Source of the DNA: Bacteroidota bacterium
GTDB lineage: Bacteria; Bacteroidota; Bacteroidia; Chitinophagales; Chitinophagaceae
NCBI GenBank assembly: GCA_023422565.1
Contig: JAFAGR010000103.1
Location: 1 to 15,352, forward strand
Direction of reading: 5' to 3'
DNA: 15,352 nt
The translations under genes and the position numbers were made by a program. The stretch's first letter is position 1, and each line of letters begins with the position of its first letter. A model generated the notes under the pieces. It saw only the letters and a list, made by a program, of their open reading frames with translations. It was not told the DNA's origin and ran no database searches. Shown here piece by piece: positions 13,857 through 15,352 of the stretch.

Positions 13857-13890
13857 TGCTGGCATGCAGACAAGCTTTGCTTCGTCTGCA
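13857..13890. mobile_element. Short palindromic element, copy B (34 bp)
   Basis: Inserted in the acceptor-stem part of the tRNA remnant; one boundary A is ambiguous. Its core is TGCAGACAAGC, TTT, GCTTCGTCTGCA: an 11-bp stem with one bulged base. It matches 13911-13945 at 33 of 35 positions. No target duplication or loss is visible. No coding capacity. Confidence 0.8.
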
Positions 13891-13898
13891 GAGAGAGG

Positions 13899-13945
13899 TG
13901 CCGGCGATAAATGCCGGCATGCAGACAAGCTATGCTTCGTCTGCA
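13899..13945. mobile_element. Short palindromic element, copy A (47 bp)
   Basis: Inserted in the T-stem part of the tRNA remnant. It has the same core palindrome as copy B with loop TAT, plus an extra hairpin TGCCGGC/GCCGGCA (13899-13919) at its left end. It also supplies the stop codon and last residues of the GIY-YIG frame. Confidence 0.8.
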
Positions 13946-14211
13946 GATTCGAACCCCCGGACCCCACCATACTTTTCGATAAAATCCAAAATTCTCTTCC
14001 GGTTAAGATTCTTCAGCTTTCTTTCCAGGATCATTGCCTCGGCCCGGGTCGGCTTTTCAACAACACATTCCAGTCGCCATGGAACATACGCTTTGGTGAA
14101 AGATTCCAAACGATCATTATGTCTTTTCAGCCGTGTACTGATCTCCTTGGTCTGTCCAATATAATACCGGTCAAAATTCTCGGAATACAATATGTAAACA
14201 AAATAACCCAT
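13930..14211 (-). CDS. GIY-YIG single-domain endonuclease
   Basis: A 93-residue protein of the UvrC/YhbQ-like GIY-YIG superfamily. The first motif appears as FVYIL (4-8) with YYIGQT (16-21), then R27 and H31-N32 of the second helix, and E63 in EAMILERKLKN, the metal-binding catalytic glutamate. All key residues are present, so it is probably active. Such small proteins cut DNA; many homing endonucleases share the fold, but the cellular role of this small Bacteroidota group is not established. The start ATG (14209-14211) directly follows the T tract of the tRNA-Ser terminator. The domain ends near residue 81; the last residues (GVRGFESADEA) are read from a tRNA T-arm fragment and a palindromic element. 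A truncated copy lies downstream. Confidence 0.85.
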   Translation of the reverse strand: MGYFVYILYSENFDRYYIGQTKEISTRLKRHNDRLESFTKAYVPWRLECVVEKPTRAEAMILERKLKNLNRKRILDFIEKYGGVRGFESADEA

Positions 14212-14259
14212 AAAAAAATGCCTCGCTTTTTGGGCGAGGACATTTGTTTTTTAGCGCGG
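14183..14259. repeat. 77-bp direct repeat, right copy
   Basis: Partner of 13779-13855 at a constant offset of 404 bp. This copy adjoins the intact tRNA and the intact GIY-YIG start. Confidence 0.93.
14212..14239 (-). terminator. Intrinsic terminator of tRNA-Ser
   Basis: CCTCGC (14221-14226) pairs with GCGAGG (14234-14239). Read leftward it is followed by seven T's (complement of 14212-14218). It lies 17 bases past the tRNA discriminator base and abuts the GIY-YIG start codon. Confidence 0.85.
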
Positions 14260-14341
14260 AGAGAGAGGGATTCGAACCCCCGGACCTGTGACAGTCAACG
14301 GTTTTCAAGACCGCCGCATTCGACCGCTCTGCCATCTCTCC
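14257..14341 (-). tRNA. tRNA-Ser (anticodon UGA)
   Basis: An 85-nt class II tRNA. The acceptor stem GGAGAGA pairs with TCTCTCC, with discriminator G. The D-arm begins GGCAGAGC, the anticodon arm is CGGTCTTGAAAACCG with anticodon TGA, and there is a long variable arm typical of serine. The T-arm is GGGGG, TTCGAAT, CCCTC with one G-T pair. CCA is not encoded. A consensus promoter lies immediately upstream and a terminator downstream. Its 3' part is duplicated 404 bp away. Confidence 0.96.
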
Positions 14342-14345
14342 GCGG

Positions 14346-14376
14346 CAAAAGTAAGGCCTTTCATTTCTGCAACAAA
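14346..14376 (-). promoter_or_regulatory. Consensus Bacteroidota promoter of tRNA-Ser
   Basis: On the minus strand TTTG (14376-14373), a 19-base spacer and TACTTTTG (14353-14346) match TTTG-N19-TAnnTTTG exactly. The -7 box ends 4 bases before the mature tRNA 5' end, so transcription may start at or next to that end. Confidence 0.78.
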
Positions 14377-14478
14377 AAATTTTTAAAAGTGAGGATTATT
14401 AATGCGACTGCGCATAAAATCAGCTGTCTCCAATCTCTTCGAAGCAACACATTTAACTGACCCTTCGGAACTCCCCAC

Positions 14479-14592
14479 AACTCCAAACCCACAACCCATA
14501 ACCTAAAATCTAACATCCAACCTTTCCCTTCCTTCCTCCACTTTCGCTAACTTGTATTTAATCTATAATCTAAAATCTCTAAATTAAAATCC
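14479..14592 (+). repeat. Period-7 degenerate repeats before the AI-2E permease gene
   Basis: Units AACTCCA, AACCCAC, AACCCAT, AACCTAA, AATCTAA, CATCCAA run in phase at 14479-14520. After a pyrimidine-rich spacer, AATCTAT, AATCTAA, AATCTCT, AAATTAA run in phase at 14560-14587. The consensus AA(C/T)(C/T)NAN is close to the reverse complement of the array at 2879-2983. This stretch fills most of the gap between tRNA-Ser and the permease start. Confidence 0.65.
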
Positions 14593-14601
14593 TTTCCCTG
14601 G

Positions 14602-15352
14602 ATGTCGTCCACTTACAAAAATCTTACACGCCTTCTACTGTTGGCCACAGTAATTCTTGTATCCATTTGGTTTTTGCATCTGGTATTGGATATTATCTTA
14701 CTAGTATTCTTTGCCGTTGTACTCACAATAGTGCTCAATGCGCCGGTTGCCTGGCTGGAGTCAAAAGGAATGGGCCGAACAATTGCTTCGTTGCTGGTAT
14801 TTTTTGGGATGATCTTATTGCTGGGTTTGGTAGGTTGGATGATCATGCCGAAGATCATCTCGCAGGTAAAATTGCTGATCAACAACCTGCCTGATTACAT
14901 GGACATGTTCAACAGGCGCGTAACGGAATGGATAAGCGATAAATCCGCCAACGGCGAAACGCCGGAAAAAACTGTATCGCCTTTTGCACAGGATGTATCT
15001 ACCATCATCAACCGCATCGGGCAATATTCTATCAGCGTGCTCAATACCTTACTAAGCATCATTTTCTTTTTCTGCCTCGTTGCCTACATGCTTATCAACC
15101 CACGGCCCTTGCTCGAAATGTACTTGTCCTGTTTTTCAGCAGAAAATCGCGCTAAAGCAGCAAAGGCTTTTGCTTATGCATCAAAAATGACCATTGGCTG
15201 GATGTGGGCCAACATTTTCGCGGGTGCAATCCGTGCCGTTATTGTTTGGGTGTTTCTTTATTACATGGATATCCCCGGCGGTTGGGTTTGGGCGGGCGTT
15301 ACTTTTTTTGCGGAGCTGATTCCGAAAATTGGTTTCTACATCATGTCTGTAC
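14602..15352 (+). CDS. AI-2E family transporter (permease), C-terminus cut by window edge
   Basis: An open frame from ATG 14602 runs to the window edge, 250 complete codons. It has the layout of the PF01594 family (YdiK/YhhT/TqsA/PerM type): three hydrophobic segments near the N-terminus (about 9-27, 29-46 and 61-82), a soluble amphipathic stretch with KIISQVKLLINNLPDYMD (84-101), then further membrane segments (about 147-165 and 203-222) and the conserved ELIPKIGFYIMSV (238-250). Members export autoinducer-2 in one studied case and act as ion/H+ antiporters in others, so the substrate is not known here. Length in the family is about 340-380 residues, so roughly a third is missing. No clear ribosome binding site; relatives also begin near this Met. 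Confidence 0.9.
   Translation, partial: MSSTYKNLTRLLLLATVILVSIWFLHLVLDIILLVFFAVVLTIVLNAPVAWLESKGMGRTIASLLVFFGMILLLGLVGWMIMPKIISQVKLLINNLPDYMDMFNRRVTEWISDKSANGETPEKTVSPFAQDVSTIINRIGQYSISVLNTLLSIIFFFCLVAYMLINPRPLLEMYLSCFSAENRAKAAKAFAYASKMTIGWMWANIFAGAIRAVIVWVFLYYMDIPGGWVWAGVTFFAELIPKIGFYIMSV

Larger units (their letters stand above)
13853..13963 (-). pseudogene. tRNA-Ser 3' remnant split by two insertions
   Basis: 13946-13963 equals the T-arm side of the intact tRNA (GATTCGAACCCCCGGACC on the plus strand, 18 of 18 with 14269-14286). 13891-13898 equals the next segment GAGAGAGG, and 13849-13855 equals AGCGCGG at the tRNA end. The pieces are separated only by the elements at 13857-13890 and 13899-13945; deleting these restores the intact sequence exactly. 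The anticodon, D-arm and 5' half are absent. Confidence 0.88.

Noticed and set aside
13699..13920. Open frame of 73 codons on the minus strand across the left repeat
   Set aside because: It reads the palindromic elements and terminator in another frame; the conserved signal is the short GIY-YIG start in a different frame.
13840..14460. Open frame of 206 codons on the plus strand
   Set aside because: It runs antisense through the GIY-YIG gene, the tRNA and the repeats; a shadow frame.

Overview
The window looks like a chromosomal segment of a Bacteroidota bacterium, probably Chitinophagales/Sphingobacteriia-like (lineage is inference). The reasons are several -7 boxes of the TAnnTTTG type, including one full TTTG-N19-TAnnTTTG promoter in front of a tRNA. 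Others are families typical of the phylum (short arginine-decarboxylase-like enzyme, DUF3347, secreted proteins with very short N-terminal signals) and an intergenic landscape full of short palindromic and period-7 repeats.

Layout. 1-650: the truncated start of a secreted NTF2-like protein (-) and a small lipoprotein (+). 659-2056: a PLP-dependent arginine-decarboxylase-like enzyme (-). 2173-6603: a leftward translation block, thrS, infC, rluF, rpmI, rplT; a terminator, rluF and a repeat array separate infC from rpmI. 6723-8426: a secreted two-domain protein of unknown function (+), convergent with a DUF3347 membrane-anchored protein (-). 8427-9316: about 890 bases without a gene, holding inverted repeats and a dispersed motif. 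9317-11620: an ABC-F ATPase and a small conserved hypothetical (+). 11621-12177: stacked structured repeats. 12178-13599: a MATE efflux pump (+). 13739-14341: tRNA-Ser(UGA), its terminator and a GIY-YIG endonuclease gene (-), all partly duplicated. 14602-end: an AI-2E family permease, cut by the window edge (+).

How the parts relate. The core genes are ordinary housekeeping functions (translation initiation, threonine charging, ribosomal proteins, rRNA pseudouridylation, ABC-F ribosome factor). The unusual content is between genes. Most striking is the tRNA-Ser/GIY-YIG locus. A 77-bp block (tRNA 3' end, terminator, GIY-YIG start) occurs twice at an offset of 404 bp. The second copy carries only a 3' remnant of the tRNA, and two copies of a palindromic element sit inside that remnant. 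Removing the two elements restores the intact tRNA 3' sequence exactly, which records transposition-like insertion of a very short element. The GIY-YIG reading frame ends by reading through this remnant.

Two further structured regions deserve attention: a segment at 11807-11912 that can fold into an almost gap-free four-way junction, and a tandem array at 11979-12125 built from a 19-bp palindrome. Degenerate period-7 repeats flank rpmI and precede the AI-2E permease. All function statements for these repeats are inference; none could be searched against a database here.
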